Source: Bradyrhizobium sp. CCGB01 (lineage in GTDB: Bacteria > Pseudomonadota > Alphaproteobacteria > Rhizobiales > Xanthobacteraceae). Taken from it: 64,000 bases of DNA. The translations under genes and the position numbers were made by a program. The notes beneath the pieces are model-generated. The model ran no database searches, was not told the origin of the DNA, and saw nothing but the letters and a program-made list of their open reading frames with translations. This document shows positions 41,658 to 52,040 of the stretch, in pieces. The DNA lies in assembly GCF_024199795.1 (NCBI RefSeq), contig NZ_JANADK010000001.1:1736001-1800000 (forward strand). Reading direction: 5' to 3'. Every line of letters begins with the position of its first letter. Position 1 is the first letter of the stretch.

Positions 41658-42836
41658 ATGGCCTTCGGTGGAACGGCTCTCACCTGCAAGTCGCAGACAG
41701 GACAGATAGTCCTGAACGACACCACGTTACGCGACGGCGAGCAGGCACCCGGCGTGGCCTTTACAACAGCGGAAAAAGTATCGATCGCACGTGCGTTAGC
41801 AAATGCCGGAATTACCGAGATCGAGGCCGGTACGCCGGCTATGGGCCATGAAGAGGTCAGCGCGATCCGCGCTGTTGTCGACGCTGACCTGGCGGCGACA
41901 ATCATTGGCTGGTGCCGAATGAAACCCGCTGATGTCGATGCTGCAATCGAATCTGGTGTCTCGATGGTCAACGTCTCGATCCCATCCTCCGACGTGCAGA
42001 TAGCTGCCAAGCTCGCCGGCGGCCGGGTCGCCGCGCTCGAGCAGGTAAGGCGGATCGTCGGCTACGCTCGCGACAGGGGGCTCGAGGTCGCAGTCGGAGG
42101 CGAAGACGCCTCGCGGGCCGACGTCAACTTCCTAGCCGAGCTGATCATCGCCGCAAAAGATGCCGGCGCTCGGCGCTTTCGCGTTGCCGATACCCTCAGC
42201 GTGCTCGATCCCGATGCAGCCTTTGCGTTGGTGGCGGCGCTACGTGCCGCCGCCGATCTCGAAATCGAATTCCACGGCCACGACGATTTGGGCCTAGCGA
42301 CCGCTAACACGCTCGCCGCAATCAAGGCCGGCGCAACGCATGCCTCCGTCACCGTGATCGGTCTTGGCGAGCGTGCAGGCAACGCGCCGCTGGAAGAGGT
42401 CGCCGTCGCGCTCAAACAGCTCTATGGACGCGATACGGGCGTCGTGCTCTCGCAGCTCAACAATGTCGCGGCCGTCGTCGCGGCCGCCGCCGTCCGAATC
42501 GTTCCGCTCAACAAGGCGATCGTCGGCGAGCATGTCTTTACCCACGAATCCGGCATCCATGTCGATGGCCTCTTGAAGGACCAGCGCAGCTATCAGGCGC
42601 TCGATCCACGGTTGCTCGGCCGCTCTAATCGCTTTGTTATCGGCAAACATTCAGGGCTCGCCGCTATCACCGCGCTGCTGGCTGAACTGCAGCTTTCCGT
42701 CAGCGCCGACGAAAGAAAGGTCATCCTTGCGCGCGTCCGCAAGCATGCCATCGAGCACAAGGGCGGGGTCGCGCGCGAGACTGTCATGGCGATTTGGCGC
42801 GAGGTCCATGAGCACTCCCTGCTGAACGGAATGTGA
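41658..42836 (+). CDS. nifV: Homocitrate synthase NifV
   Basis: A 392-residue enzyme joining acetyl-CoA and 2-oxoglutarate to homocitrate, the organic ligand of FeMo-cofactor. The motifs are LNDTTLRDGEQAPGVAF (metal and substrate binding), EFHGHDDLGLATANT (metal-binding His residues) and GLGERAGNAPLEEV. The ATG at 41658 follows the sigma-54 promoter; the open frame further upstream belongs to the Irr-like relic. Full length. Many rhizobia lack nifV and rely on homocitrate from the host nodule. Confidence 0.93.
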   Translation: MAFGGTALTCKSQTGQIVLNDTTLRDGEQAPGVAFTTAEKVSIARALANAGITEIEAGTPAMGHEEVSAIRAVVDADLAATIIGWCRMKPADVDAAIESGVSMVNVSIPSSDVQIAAKLAGGRVAALEQVRRIVGYARDRGLEVAVGGEDASRADVNFLAELIIAAKDAGARRFRVADTLSVLDPDAAFALVAALRAAADLEIEFHGHDDLGLATANTLAAIKAGATHASVTVIGLGERAGNAPLEEVAVALKQLYGRDTGVVLSQLNNVAAVVAAAAVRIVPLNKAIVGEHVFTHESGIHVDGLLKDQRSYQALDPRLLGRSNRFVIGKHSGLAAITALLAELQLSVSADERKVILARVRKHAIEHKGGVARETVMAIWREVHEHSLLNGM

Positions 42837-42843
42837 GGCCACC

Positions 42844-42957
42844 ATGTTCCGAATAGCCGCCCTCTCTGTCATCGACCAGGTCGTTAAGCCGCCGCGTCAG
42901 CGTGTAGGCATCCCGATGATCAGGAAGCGGGCCACACGCAGTATTGCACCACGCTAG
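42844..42957 (+). other. Short frame between nifV and nifW, possible cysE remnant
   Basis: A 37-codon frame (MFRIAALSVIDQVVKPP) fills the gap between nifV and nifW. In Azotobacter a cysE-type gene sits between nifV and nifW. The likeness is too short to prove that this is its remnant. Confidence 0.25.
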
Positions 42958-42978
42958 AAAGGCGGACGGAGACGACGA

Positions 42979-43308
42979 ATGGTTGATGGAGTCCTGTTGA
43001 GATTGAGCAAGGCGGCTGCGGCCGAGGAGTTCTTCGACCTACTCGGCGTCAAGTACGATCCAAATGTCGTCAATGTAGCCCGGCTCCACATCTTGCAGCG
43101 CATGGGGCAGTACCTAGCGGTTGAAGACTTGACGGCAGCAAGCGATGCATTGGTCGCCGAACGGTGTAGGGCCGTACTGGAACGGGCATACGCGGATTTC
43201 GTCTCTTCCTCTCCAATCAATCAACGGGTTTTCAAGGTCCTCAAGGAGGCCACCGCACCACACGCGAAGATAACGCCAAAGTTCGTGCAGCTGGACACGT
43301 TCAAGTGA
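42979..43308 (+). CDS. nifW: Nitrogenase-stabilising protein NifW
   Basis: A 109-residue protein proposed to protect the MoFe protein from oxygen. The signature is SKAAAAEEFFDLLGVKYDP, followed by VARLHILQRMGQYL, and the C-terminus VFKVLKEATAPH is typical. GGAG lies eight bases before the ATG. It stands between nifV and the fix genes, as in other Bradyrhizobium clusters. Confidence 0.93.
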   Translation: MVDGVLLRLSKAAAAEEFFDLLGVKYDPNVVNVARLHILQRMGQYLAVEDLTAASDALVAERCRAVLERAYADFVSSSPINQRVFKVLKEATAPHAKITPKFVQLDTFK

Positions 43309-43503
43309 CCATACTTCAACTTGAACGGACGCGTCCTCTTCCTGATCGTCTCACAAGGGCGATGGACCTAATGCCTCTGTACGATCTCCGACGCGTGCCG
43401 CCGCACGCTTGTCGGCTCTGGTGCCTCCTCCAGACAAGGGTCAAGCCGCTGTGGTCGTAAACATCTGTACTGATACGGTTCTTTTTTAGGTCGTGTGCAC
43501 AGT

Positions 43504-43519
43504 TGGTACGACATTTGCT
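43504..43519 (+). promoter_or_regulatory. Sigma-54 promoter upstream of the fixA relic and fixBCX
   Basis: TGGTACGACATTTGCT has GG and GC at the right spacing and one mismatch in the -24 half. It lies 33 bp before the fixA-relic ATG. A degenerate NifA site (TGT-N10-ACG) is at 43378-43393. Confidence 0.7.
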
Positions 43520-43552
43520 GTCTCTGTTCGCTGCAAAACCTTGGAGAAGCGA

Positions 43553-43848
43553 ATGCGCATCGTCGTATGCATCAAGCAAGTCCCGCTCCCCGCGCAGAGT
43601 CGGGTGCCCTTTGTGAGCAAAACCATCATGCGTGAGAGGGGGAAGACCAACTAAGACCTGTTTGCACTCTGTAATGCGGCCTCCACGGCTCGCCGTTTGT
43701 GTCAACGCTTCTTCGCGTCGGGCCGCGTAGCAACGGCAGCTCAAACCGAGACTCCGGGGACGAACCGGACGCGATGCTGAGAGAGGCGGCCCCCAAGCGC
43801 CGAACGCACCTGCAAGTCGATCTCGCGAAGCTGGTGCGTGGCTGGTAA
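43553..43848 (+). pseudogene. fixA: fixA with an internal deletion
   Basis: The N-terminus is clear: MRIVVCIKQVPLPAQSRV, then KTIMRERGKTN, a TAA, and DLFAL in the same frame, as in FixA/ETF-beta. After about 50 codons the likeness is lost. A separate frame just before fixB reads EPDAMLREAAPKRRTHLQVD and then LAKLVRGW with a stop at 43846, which I take to be the FixA C-terminus. About 200 central residues are therefore missing. GGAG precedes the ATG. FixA is the small partner of FixB, so a functional copy must be elsewhere if FixBCX is to work; in Bradyrhizobium fixA is normally at a separate locus. The C-terminal assignment is less certain than the N-terminal one. Confidence 0.75.
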
Positions 43849-43866
43849 AGCAAGGAAACCAATATC

Positions 43867-44994
43867 ATGAGCTCTACATCAAAAAGTCGTGCGCCGGCCG
43901 CTGCCTCTGGCCGCGCTGCGACCAAGAAGGAGTTGCCCGAGCACTTCAAGGCCTACAAACACGTCTGGGTCTTCGTCGAGCAGGAACGCGGAGTTGTGCA
44001 CCCGGTGTCTTGGGAACTCATGGGTGCCGGCCGCAAGCTCGCCGATAAGCTCAAGGTCGATCTCGCGGCTGTCGTCATCGGCCCGGTAGGCGAGGCGACG
44101 CAGCAGGCGGCTGCTCAGTCCTTCTGCTATGACGCCGATCTCGTGTACATGGTTGCCCACGATCTTTTGGCCGACTATCGCAACGAGTCCTACACCAAGG
44201 CCCTGACCGACGTCGTCGATACCCATAAGCCGGAGATCCTGCTATTGGGCGCCACCACGCTCGGCCGCGATCTCGCAGGCTCGGTCGCCACTACGTTGCT
44301 TACGGGCCTTACTGCGGATTGCACAGAGCTTGATGTCGACGCGGACGGATCGCTCGCTGCTACGCGACCGACCTTCGGCGGCTCTTTGCTCTGCACGATC
44401 TACACGCTCAACTACCGCCCGCAAATGGCAACCGTCCGCCCACGTGTGATGCCGATGCCGAAGCGCGTCGCGCGCCCGGTCGGCCGCATCATCACTCACC
44501 CGCTCGGTCTCGTCGAACACGACATCGTCACAAAAGTGCTTTCCTTTCTGCCCGACCGCAATTCAGAAAAATCCAACCTCGCTTATGCCGACGCGGTCGT
44601 TGCGGGTGGCCTTGGGCTTGGATCACCGGAGAATTTCCAGCTGGTACATCGACTTGCGACCGTGCTTGGGGCCGAATACGGCAGTTCGCGACCGCTGGTA
44701 CAGAAGGGCTGGGTCACCTCTGATCGCCAGATCGGTCAGACCGGCAAGACGATACGGCCAAAACTCTATATCGCCGCTGCCATTTCGGGTGCGATCCAGC
44801 ACCGTGTCGGCGTCGAGGGGGCCGATCTGATCGTCGCTATCAACACGGATAAGAACGCGCCGATTTTCGACTTCGCTCATATAGGCATCGTTACCGATGC
44901 CATCGAGCTGTTGCCGTCCCTCACCGCCGCCTTCCGCGCGCGGCTGTCGCCGCATTCCAGTGACCGGAAGCAGCTTGAAGGAGTACGATCATGA
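43867..44994 (+). CDS. fixB: Electron-transfer flavoprotein alpha subunit FixB
   Basis: A 375-residue FAD-binding subunit of the FixABCX complex, which uses bifurcation to produce low-potential electrons for nitrogenase. The N-terminal domain ([20 protein letters not shown]) is typical of FixB. The C-terminal FAD domain shows [34 protein letters not shown] and [13 protein letters not shown] precedes the ATG. The stop overlaps the fixC start (ATGA). Confidence 0.95.
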   Translation: MSSTSKSRAPAAASGRAATKKELPEHFKAYKHVWVFVEQERGVVHPVSWELMGAGRKLADKLKVDLAAVVIGPVGEATQQAAAQSFCYDADLVYMVAHDLLADYRNESYTKALTDVVDTHKPEILLLGATTLGRDLAGSVATTLLTGLTADCTELDVDADGSLAATRPTFGGSLLCTIYTLNYRPQMATVRPRVMPMPKRVARPVGRIITHPLGLVEHDIVTKVLSFLPDRNSEKSNLAYADAVVAGGLGLGSPENFQLVHRLATVLGAEYGSSRPLVQKGWVTSDRQIGQTGKTIRPKLYIAAAISGAIQHRVGVEGADLIVAINTDKNAPIFDFAHIGIVTDAIELLPSLTAAFRARLSPHSSDRKQLEGVRS

Positions 44995-46298
44995 TCGAGG
45001 AGAAGTTCGATGCCATCGTTGTCGGCGCAGGCATGGCCGGTAATGCCGCGGCACTCTCCATGGCCCAGCGTGGCATGAATGTGCTGCAGCTCGAACGCGG
45101 CGAGTACTCGGGCTCAAAGAACGTGCAGGGCGCGATCCTCTATGCGGACATGCTGGAGAAGCTAGTTCCAGATTTCCGTGACGACGCTCCGCTTGAGCGA
45201 CACTTGGTCGAGCAGCGCTTCTGGATGCTGGACGACCGTTCGCACACCGGCTTGCACTACCGCTCGGACGACTTCAACGAGGACAAACCGAACCGCTACA
45301 CCATCATCCGCGCTCAATTCGACAAATGGTTCTCGCAAAAAGTTCGCGAAGCCGGCGCCACAGTGTTATGTGAAACCACCGTCACGGAGCTCGCCCGAGA
45401 CGCCAACGGTAAGGTCATCGGCGTTCGCACCGATCGCCGCGACGGGGAGATCCGTGCTGATGTCGTTGTCCTGGCGGAGGGCGTCAACGGCATGCTCGGT
45501 ACGCGCGCTGGCCTGCGCGAGCGGCCAAGGCCCGAGAAGGTTGCGCTCGCAGTCAAGGAAATGCACTTCCTGCCCCGCGAAACCATCGAAGCGCGCTTCA
45601 ACCTCAAGGGTGATGAGGGCGTAGTGATCGAAGCCGTCGGCACGATTTCTCGCGGCATGACCGGGATGGGCTTTATTTATGCCAACAAGGAATGCATCTC
45701 GCTTGGTATCGGCTGCTTGGTCGCCGACTTCCAGCGCACCGGCGAGACGCCTTACGGCTTGCTCGATCGGTTTAAGCGGCATCCTTCGGTCACACCGCTG
45801 ATAGAAGGCTCCGAGGTGAAGGAATATTCCGCCCATCTGATCCCCGAGGGTGGGTTTAAGGCGATCCCGCAGCTTTACGGCAATGGCTGGGTCGTGGTCG
45901 GCGACGCGGCACAGCTTAACAACACAATCCATCGCGAAGGGTCAAACCTCGCGATGACCTCGGGCCGGATTGCGGCGGAAGCGATCCTTCAGATCAAGTC
46001 GCGAAGTCAACCGATGACCCCGCAAAACCTGGTGTTATACAAGAAGAAGCTCGATGAATCCTTCGTGATCAAGGACCTAAGGAAGTACAAAGATATGCCG
46101 GCGCTGATGCACACCCGGTCCCAAAACTTCTTCCTGACCTATCCGCAGCTCGTCTCCAAGGCTATGCAGAACTTTCTGCGTGTCGACGGTACACCCAAGA
46201 TCGAAAAAGAGAAGCTCACACTGAAATCGTTCACCAGGGTGCGCTCGCGTAGCGGTCTGTTCGGCGACGCCTTTGGCCTCATGCGCGCATGGCGGTGA
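44991..46298 (+). CDS. fixC: FixC, ETF-quinone oxidoreductase-like flavoprotein
   Basis: A 435-residue FAD protein with the dinucleotide-binding start [19 protein letters not shown] and an FAD-ribityl motif around [13 protein letters not shown]. It is the quinone-side subunit of FixABCX. It overlaps fixB by four bases and precedes fixX by 38 bp. Confidence 0.95.
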   Translation: MIEEKFDAIVVGAGMAGNAAALSMAQRGMNVLQLERGEYSGSKNVQGAILYADMLEKLVPDFRDDAPLERHLVEQRFWMLDDRSHTGLHYRSDDFNEDKPNRYTIIRAQFDKWFSQKVREAGATVLCETTVTELARDANGKVIGVRTDRRDGEIRADVVVLAEGVNGMLGTRAGLRERPRPEKVALAVKEMHFLPRETIEARFNLKGDEGVVIEAVGTISRGMTGMGFIYANKECISLGIGCLVADFQRTGETPYGLLDRFKRHPSVTPLIEGSEVKEYSAHLIPEGGFKAIPQLYGNGWVVVGDAAQLNNTIHREGSNLAMTSGRIAAEAILQIKSRSQPMTPQNLVLYKKKLDESFVIKDLRKYKDMPALMHTRSQNFFLTYPQLVSKAMQNFLRVDGTPKIEKEKLTLKSFTRVRSRSGLFGDAFGLMRAWR

Positions 46299-46336
46299 AC
46301 AGAGAAACAGGAAGTACCAACCACGGAGAACGAACT

Positions 46337-46633
46337 ATGTCGATCGAACCATCCATGCGTGTCGAGGACAAGCTATTCTATAACCGCTATCTCGTCGATA
46401 CCGGCCGTCCCCATATCAAGGTGCGGCCGCACGCAAAGCCATCACCGCAGCTTTTGTCAATGCTCAAAGCCTGTCCAGCGCGCTGCTATGAGCTCAATGA
46501 AGGGGGCCAAGTGGAGGCTACAGTCGATGGCTGTATGGAATGCGGCACTTGCCGGATAATTTGCGAAGAGAGCGGCGACATCGAATGGAGCTATCCCCGA
46601 GGCGGCTACGGCGTGCTGTTCAAGTTCGGCTAG
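46337..46633 (+). CDS. fixX: FixX ferredoxin-like protein
   Basis: A 98-residue protein with a C-terminal cluster motif [11 protein letters not shown] and an additional Cys pair in [10 protein letters not shown]. FixX is the Fe-S subunit of FixABCX. GGAG lies before the ATG at 46337; the open frame back to 46289 overlaps the fixC end and is not used. It closes the fixBCX unit. Confidence 0.94.
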   Translation: MSIEPSMRVEDKLFYNRYLVDTGRPHIKVRPHAKPSPQLLSMLKACPARCYELNEGGQVEATVDGCMECGTCRIICEESGDIEWSYPRGGYGVLFKFG

Positions 46634-46851
46634 CTCGAAATAGGAGTCCTTTGGCGAAGATTCGACGATCAACAATTGCCAAGCTTCGAGCCACTTATCG
46701 GAGGCGCGGCATGGGGCTATGCGAGAATGATCGGCTATCGGGCAAATGGCAGAACTCTCCTATAGATTGGCGCATGATTAGAGCAGATCTATCTCAACCA
46801 TCGCAGAGGGTTCCGATGAAGACAGAACCGCTGCTTCCTACGTCCTGAGGG

Positions 46852-47612
46852 GTGGAGAAGAGTGGCCGCGTCTTGCAGTGGTCGCCCGTGTGCTGGCTGA
46901 GCCGACGAGTTTGCTGCTTGATCGATCTGAACCGCTTGAGGGCTGCACAGCTGTCGATGCCGGTTGCGGCGGTGGCGATGCATCGTTCGAGTTTGGAAAA
47001 AGGGTCGGCCGAGTCGTTCAAGTCATTGGTTTCGACATCGAACGAAGATAAAGTAGTTCTCGCGCTGGCGGAGACGAGGCGTGGTGGTATACCCAATGTC
47101 GAATTCTGCTGCACAAATATCATACGGCATTGGCCGGTACGCGGGGGCGTCGCTGGTGAGCGTGCGGTTCGTGCTTTGCTATCTCATCGATCCTGGCGAG
47201 GCACTCAAACAAGCGTACGAGGCGCTCCGTCCTGGGGCATGATCTTGGTGCAGGATATCGATTGCATGACGAGTTATGCGATCCGGCGTCGGCTGCATTG
47301 CGGCCCAAAGGTGAACTCTTCGACGAGGCGGTGCGGATGTCGGCGATCCCTTGATCGGCCGCAGGCTTCTTCGCCTCCTTGAAGCGCGGGTTTCTCTGAT
47401 GTTCGCTCCTCAATGGTCCAGCCATACGGCCGCAATGGTGAAGTCCAGCGAGTTCCATTGCTGACTTTCGCGACAACGCCCTGATTGAACTAGAGCTTAC
47501 GAGCATGCAGGAAATCCGTGGCATCAGGGCCGAACTCGAAGCGTTTCTCGATCGGCTTGACACGACCGTCGTGCCGCCTCGCATCCTTCATGCTTGGGGA
47601 CGCAGGCAGTGA
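46852..47612 (+). pseudogene. SAM-dependent methyltransferase, multiply frameshifted
   Basis: The pieces order as one class I methyltransferase: AVDAGCGGGDASFEFGKRVG (SAM-binding motif I), VIGFDIE, NVEFCCTNI, VRFVLCYLIDPGEALKQAYE, LRPGGMILVQDID-like sequence and, near the end, MQEIRGIRAELEAFLDRLD. They fall in all three frames with several stops. Its original substrate cannot be told. Confidence 0.75.
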
Positions 47613-47813
47613 AGCGCGAGTGGACCGCTTGGTATCAATTCATGCGGGCGTCACGATCGTTCGGCAGGGCGCGGCGGTAGACGCGCGCGCCGGGGCCGTC
47701 CTTAACTGCGCCGCGCGCGAGAGCAGTGATCGCCAGCAACACAGGCGGTACGAGATGTCCTCAGCGTCTTCTCACCACCTCATTCGGCAAACGAAGCACA
47801 TCGAGATAGAAGT

Positions 47814-48010
47814 GTGGCCAGGACGATCAACGAGAATCTCGCTGCGATGCGCAGTCATCGAAATCGCATCCACCGCTATCGCCGTTACTTGAAGTTCAGC
47901 CGACTGACCTTGAGCGCCAATATCTTGAGCGGCGCTTGTCCGAAGAGCTTCGTGCCTTCGATGCGTTAATGAGTGATAGCATTCTTGTGGTTTTCAGAAG
48001 TCCCAGGTAG
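47814..48010 (+). pseudogene. Small Arg-rich protein, frameshifted
   Basis: From a GTG at 47814 one frame reads ARTINENLAAMRSHRNRIHR, and after a shift near 47893 another reads DLERQYLERRLSEELRAFDA to the TAG at 48008. Together they give a short basic helical protein of a kind I remember from several rhizobial genomes, function unknown. Confidence 0.4.
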
Positions 48011-48193
48011 TGCGCTCGGGACGGTCCGCCCCAGTCACAACAAGGGTGACCCTGGGGCTGAGGTCGCCCGGATTTCGGGCCAGTCATGTGAGGTATCCGC
48101 TCCACATCACAACAAGAGATCTTACGACACCGAGATCATACCCTATTCTGTGATCTGTGGTCCGGCTTCCGCGCAAGATCAGAGGAGCATCTA

Positions 48194-48589
48194 TCATCGA
48201 ACACTATAAGCGAAGTAGGAATCCGCGTTGTGGTCGAGCATATGGGCTTTACGATGCATGACGTTGATCGAGAAGGAGGATGACGTGTCATGATCAAAGC
48301 CGCTGTACACCATCGAGCCGCTCGGCATGAGCGTGAAATACGATTGCTCACCCTGGTGGTATAGGTGCGGTAACTTGCCACTGACGTAACAATGGCTGAT
48401 GTAGTCATATCCGCAAACTCTGTCGTCCCGCACGGATACACTTATTCTATGGTAGGCGTGAGTTTCGTATTTGTACACCCCGATGACAAGACGTTCGAGG
48501 CTGTGAGCCAACGCGATCGCAGCCGCGGCCGTTCGAATATGCGGGTTCAAATTGCCTCCTTGCTGCTTGACCGTCGAAGCGAAGGCCAC
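48194..48589 (-). CDS. Hypothetical protein (131 aa)
   Basis: An open frame starting MAFASTVKQQGGNLNPHIRT, rich in Tyr, His and Ser in its C-terminal half (HDTSSSFSINVMHRKAHML). No known domain. An Ala-rich helix (AAAAIALAHSLERLVIGVYK) follows the first 20 residues. It could be a genuine symbiosis-island gene or part of a longer decayed one. No clear promoter. Confidence 0.45.
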   Translation of the reverse strand: MAFASTVKQQGGNLNPHIRTAAAAIALAHSLERLVIGVYKYETHAYHRISVSVRDDRVCGYDYISHCYVSGKLPHLYHQGEQSYFTLMPSGSMVYSGFDHDTSSSFSINVMHRKAHMLDHNADSYFAYSVR

Positions 48590-48995
48590 GGCAGCCGGCG
48601 CCTAGCCCGAGACCCATCGAGCTCACCTCAGCATCCCCTGGCGATCTGGTGCCGCAGGAAGCAAGCAGTGTGCCGCGCCGCGGGTGTGGCTGCTCGCATT
48701 CCGTGTCCAATCGTAAGTAGCGTAACTCTTGCGACCACCGGCTGTAGCTGAAAAGAGGCTGGAGAGGACGCGTCGTAATTGTGGATTGTGCCTGTCTTAC
48801 GCTCTTTCCGAACGCCAATTGGGCTTTGAACCATCCGGCATGGGACTTCGATGTTGCCGCGATATTCTCATGGCGGGAGCCACCAGTGCTCAACTCGCGA
48901 AGGTGAGGAGGATGTCTCTCTTCGAAGAGGGCTTGAATCGGACGTTACGTCAGGCTGTACGTAGCGGCGAAATCGTTCCACAAGAGATAGCCGGA

Positions 48996-49481
48996 ATGAC
49001 ACAGCCTTTCCTTGTTGCCTTACTATGTTCCACATTCGGTTTGATTGGAATGAGCGGAGTTGCGCGAGCGGATGCAATCGGGCGCTACGACTGCAGCACG
49101 GTGGCGACAGCTCGAGAGCCGGTGGGTGATCGCAATGAGCACGACATCATCAGCTTCCAATATACGTGCCGTGGTGTGGATGGGCTGTTCAAGAATGGTA
49201 TAGTTGCCGCAATATCTGTCGCGAAGTGTGATAGTGAGAAGGGGACCTATTTGTCATCGTTCGGTCTTCATCGCTTGCCCGACGGCTTTGCGGCTGAGCA
49301 GCTGTTGGAGGGCATCGGCTACATCGTCCTAGAAGACGACAAAGTCGTTGGGGTCGAAGCGTACGGCAAGACATCATTTAAATTCGCATCCGGTGCCTTG
49401 GAGGGTCTTACAGAGAAGGCCGTCAATTTCACGGCGACTCCCACTGGTATTGGTCGGTTCAAGTTGGAGTTTACAGATTAA
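48996..49481 (+). CDS. Hypothetical secreted protein (161 aa)
   Basis: The start at 48996 (MTQPFLVALLCSTFGLIGMS) gives a signal peptide cleaved around ARADA. The mature part of about 135 residues is strand-rich with two Cys pairs likely to form disulfides (RYDCSTV, YTCRGV, AKCDSEKG). It ends TGIGRFKLEFTD. I do not know the family. Periplasmic or extracellular location is inferred. Confidence 0.65.
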   Translation: MTQPFLVALLCSTFGLIGMSGVARADAIGRYDCSTVATAREPVGDRNEHDIISFQYTCRGVDGLFKNGIVAAISVAKCDSEKGTYLSSFGLHRLPDGFAAEQLLEGIGYIVLEDDKVVGVEAYGKTSFKFASGALEGLTEKAVNFTATPTGIGRFKLEFTD

Positions 49482-50489
49482 TGTAGGCGTCGACTGAAGC
49501 CGTCGCCAGTCAACGCATATTCTGCTTTATGAAGCAATATGATGGCGATCCTGTTCTCTGCATTAGCCAAACTCGTCGGGCCGCCATACGACGAGTGCGG
49601 CTCGAATTACGGTTCAGCGATGTGCGGGAAATTCTATGAATCTGGTGTTGGCTGCTGGGTAGTTTATGCGCGTCTGGCTGGTGGGCATAGTGTCTATTGG
49701 TGGCTTAGCTGCGCTTGCCGACCTCGTTCGACGAGGTCGCTAACTAGCGGCTCAGAATGTTGCTTGAATTCACATTCGCTTAGCCGGAAATCATATGGGA
49801 ACAAGTGAAGGCGGGGCTCGGCGCAGCATATTCAGCGTTCCGCTTTTTAACATCAAAGAGGCCATGACATTTGGCCCTTCGGCCGATCGTTAGAATATCG
49901 TAGATCCAAAGCGATCAACCGAAACGTCGATTGCAGCGGGACCACGCGAACCTTCGCTGGCTTAGGACGGGCCTCCCCCTGGCCGATCAGGCCCAATTCA
50001 CCAATTTGAACGCCACGGCCCGCGGCGCTTGTCTCGATTGTTGTGCGGCGATGCTCGAGCCCGCGTATCGAACGACCTGATTTCAAAGCTAAAGAGGGGA
50101 ATTTGCAATCCGATGATTGGCCGACGGACCTCGCCGGATCCGCCATTGGGTCGACAAGTCATCCGGGGTACCACAGCCATGGCGTAGCTTGGACCAAACC
50201 TGGTTCGAACGCACGTTGCTGGTGCATCTAGTGACTTGCGGAACCTCGCAGATCCGTTTGTTCGACATCGCGCGTCTGGCTGTCTGAGCGTGCACGGGCC
50301 GATGTCGGGAACTCACCAAGTTGTCGCCAGAGTGGCATGGGGTCCGAAAGACCACATGCGCGATCGTTTGTATGTCACTGGCGCAAATCCTGCACCGCAT
50401 AATGGAAGACGGTGATCGCTTGCTCCCGGGTACACCCGTTTGCCGGCACAGATCATGGCGCCTTGCGTGATGCGGAATCGGGAGAATTC
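49482..50489. other. Gene-poor stretch of about 1 kb
   Basis: Frames at 49539-49808 and 49853-50180 show no domain. Nothing else recognised. Confidence 0.35.
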
Positions 50490-51815
50490 ATGGACGAGCA
50501 ATTGGATTTGGCATCATTCAAGCTGCACCCTGAGCGCGCCTCTGTGCTCGGCGAAGTCCATGCGCGCCCTTTCACAGGTCTTGTTTCGTCTCTCGGCATG
50601 GTCAGCTTCGTGTTTCTCGCAAAGGGTGATGATGCCGCACGCGATCGCCGCCGGTTTACCGATTTCTGTCGGGGGCACAAAGTGTCTCCGCCGGACCCGA
50701 CGGCGAAACATCATCAGGTCGGATTTGGGCCGGTGGTGCTGCGCTGGGAGCAACACTCAGAATTTGCGACCTTCACATGGATCTGGAGCACCGCGAACAG
50801 TCCAGCCGCTCGTCAATTCGGGGACGTCAGCGAGGCCGCTCAATCACTCATCCGCGCACTATCGCAAACTGGAGAATTGCTCGCCGCGATCAAGTTGGAG
50901 GTAGAACGGGATGGTTGCCCAACAGAGCGCGCCGAGCAGATCTTTGACAACAGTAGTCTGGCGATGGTCAACGTCAAGGGCGGAGCAGGGGTCGTGGCCT
51001 CGGACTTTCGCGCTGACGACAAAGGTTTCACGAGAATTCTGGTCAGCGATCTCGGGCTGACGCCGCATGATCTCGGCGCGCTGGTGCAACGTCTCTTAGA
51101 AATTGAGACCTACCGCTCGCTGGCGCTGCTTGGTCTGTCGACCGCGCTAGAGCTTGCGCCATCGGTCGATCGAATCGATCGCCGTCTGGTCGAGGTGCTT
51201 GAGGAAATGCAGGGCGCGAAAGGGCTGAAACTCAACAATCATCTGCTTCAGGAACTGACGGCGTTGGCCGTGTCCTTCGAAAGAGACGTGGCCGGCAGCC
51301 TGTTCCGCTTTGGTGCCAGCAGAGCATACAACGAACTCGTGCAATCGCGATTGTCAATCGTTGAAGGTGAGTGCGTCTCAGGTGTTCCAACTTGGTCTTC
51401 CTTCCTGGCACGCCGTATGGCGCCTGCGATACGAACCTGCGCAACGATGGAGGAGCGTCAGGCAAATTTATCGGACAAGCTGGCACGCGCCGCCGATTTG
51501 TTGCGAACGCGTGTCGACGTTGAAATCGAAAAGCAGAATCGCGACCTGTTGCGGTCGATCAACGAGCGCGCGAGACAGCAACTTCGTCTGCAGTCGACGG
51601 TCGAGGGATTGTCGGTTGGAGCAATCGGATATTATGTGGTGAGCCTGTTTGCCTACCTAGCCAAAGGCGCTCAGGATGTCGGACTGCATGTAGAGCCCGC
51701 GTCCGTGACCGCCGCCTTCGTGCCGGTCGCCGTCGGCTTGATCTGGCTGGTCAGTTACAATGTGCGGAAACGGCACCTTAAGCCAGACGACGCGTCAGCG
51801 AGTGCTGGCGAGTAG
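50490..51815 (+). CDS. DUF3422-family membrane-anchored protein
   Basis: A 441-residue protein with the DUF3422 beginning LHPERASVLGEVHARPFTGL and the conserved FTWIWSTAN. The centre is helical. Two C-terminal membrane segments (SVGAIGYYVVSLFAYLA; AAFVPVAVGLIWLVSYNV) anchor it in the inner membrane. The ATG at 50490 has GGAGA upstream. Function unknown. It is intact within a decayed neighbourhood. Confidence 0.85.
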   Translation: MDEQLDLASFKLHPERASVLGEVHARPFTGLVSSLGMVSFVFLAKGDDAARDRRRFTDFCRGHKVSPPDPTAKHHQVGFGPVVLRWEQHSEFATFTWIWSTANSPAARQFGDVSEAAQSLIRALSQTGELLAAIKLEVERDGCPTERAEQIFDNSSLAMVNVKGGAGVVASDFRADDKGFTRILVSDLGLTPHDLGALVQRLLEIETYRSLALLGLSTALELAPSVDRIDRRLVEVLEEMQGAKGLKLNNHLLQELTALAVSFERDVAGSLFRFGASRAYNELVQSRLSIVEGECVSGVPTWSSFLARRMAPAIRTCATMEERQANLSDKLARAADLLRTRVDVEIEKQNRDLLRSINERARQQLRLQSTVEGLSVGAIGYYVVSLFAYLAKGAQDVGLHVEPASVTAAFVPVAVGLIWLVSYNVRKRHLKPDDASASAGE

Positions 51816-52040
51816 TGTCGTGGTAGAGACATGTCGATCGCGATGTTCCCGCCGCACGGGCGAGGTCCGCACAAGTATATAGTCAGTTTAATGGGATGGC
51901 GCTCCTGCGTTCTGTCAATGCGCCCGCCCTGTGTACGGACGAAACCGTCAAGCTCGCCGCGGCGGCTCACACTCGCGAACCAGCGAAACTCGACCGCAAG
52001 CGCCGGTCGCGGTCTTCTTGAGACATATCGATATGCGACA

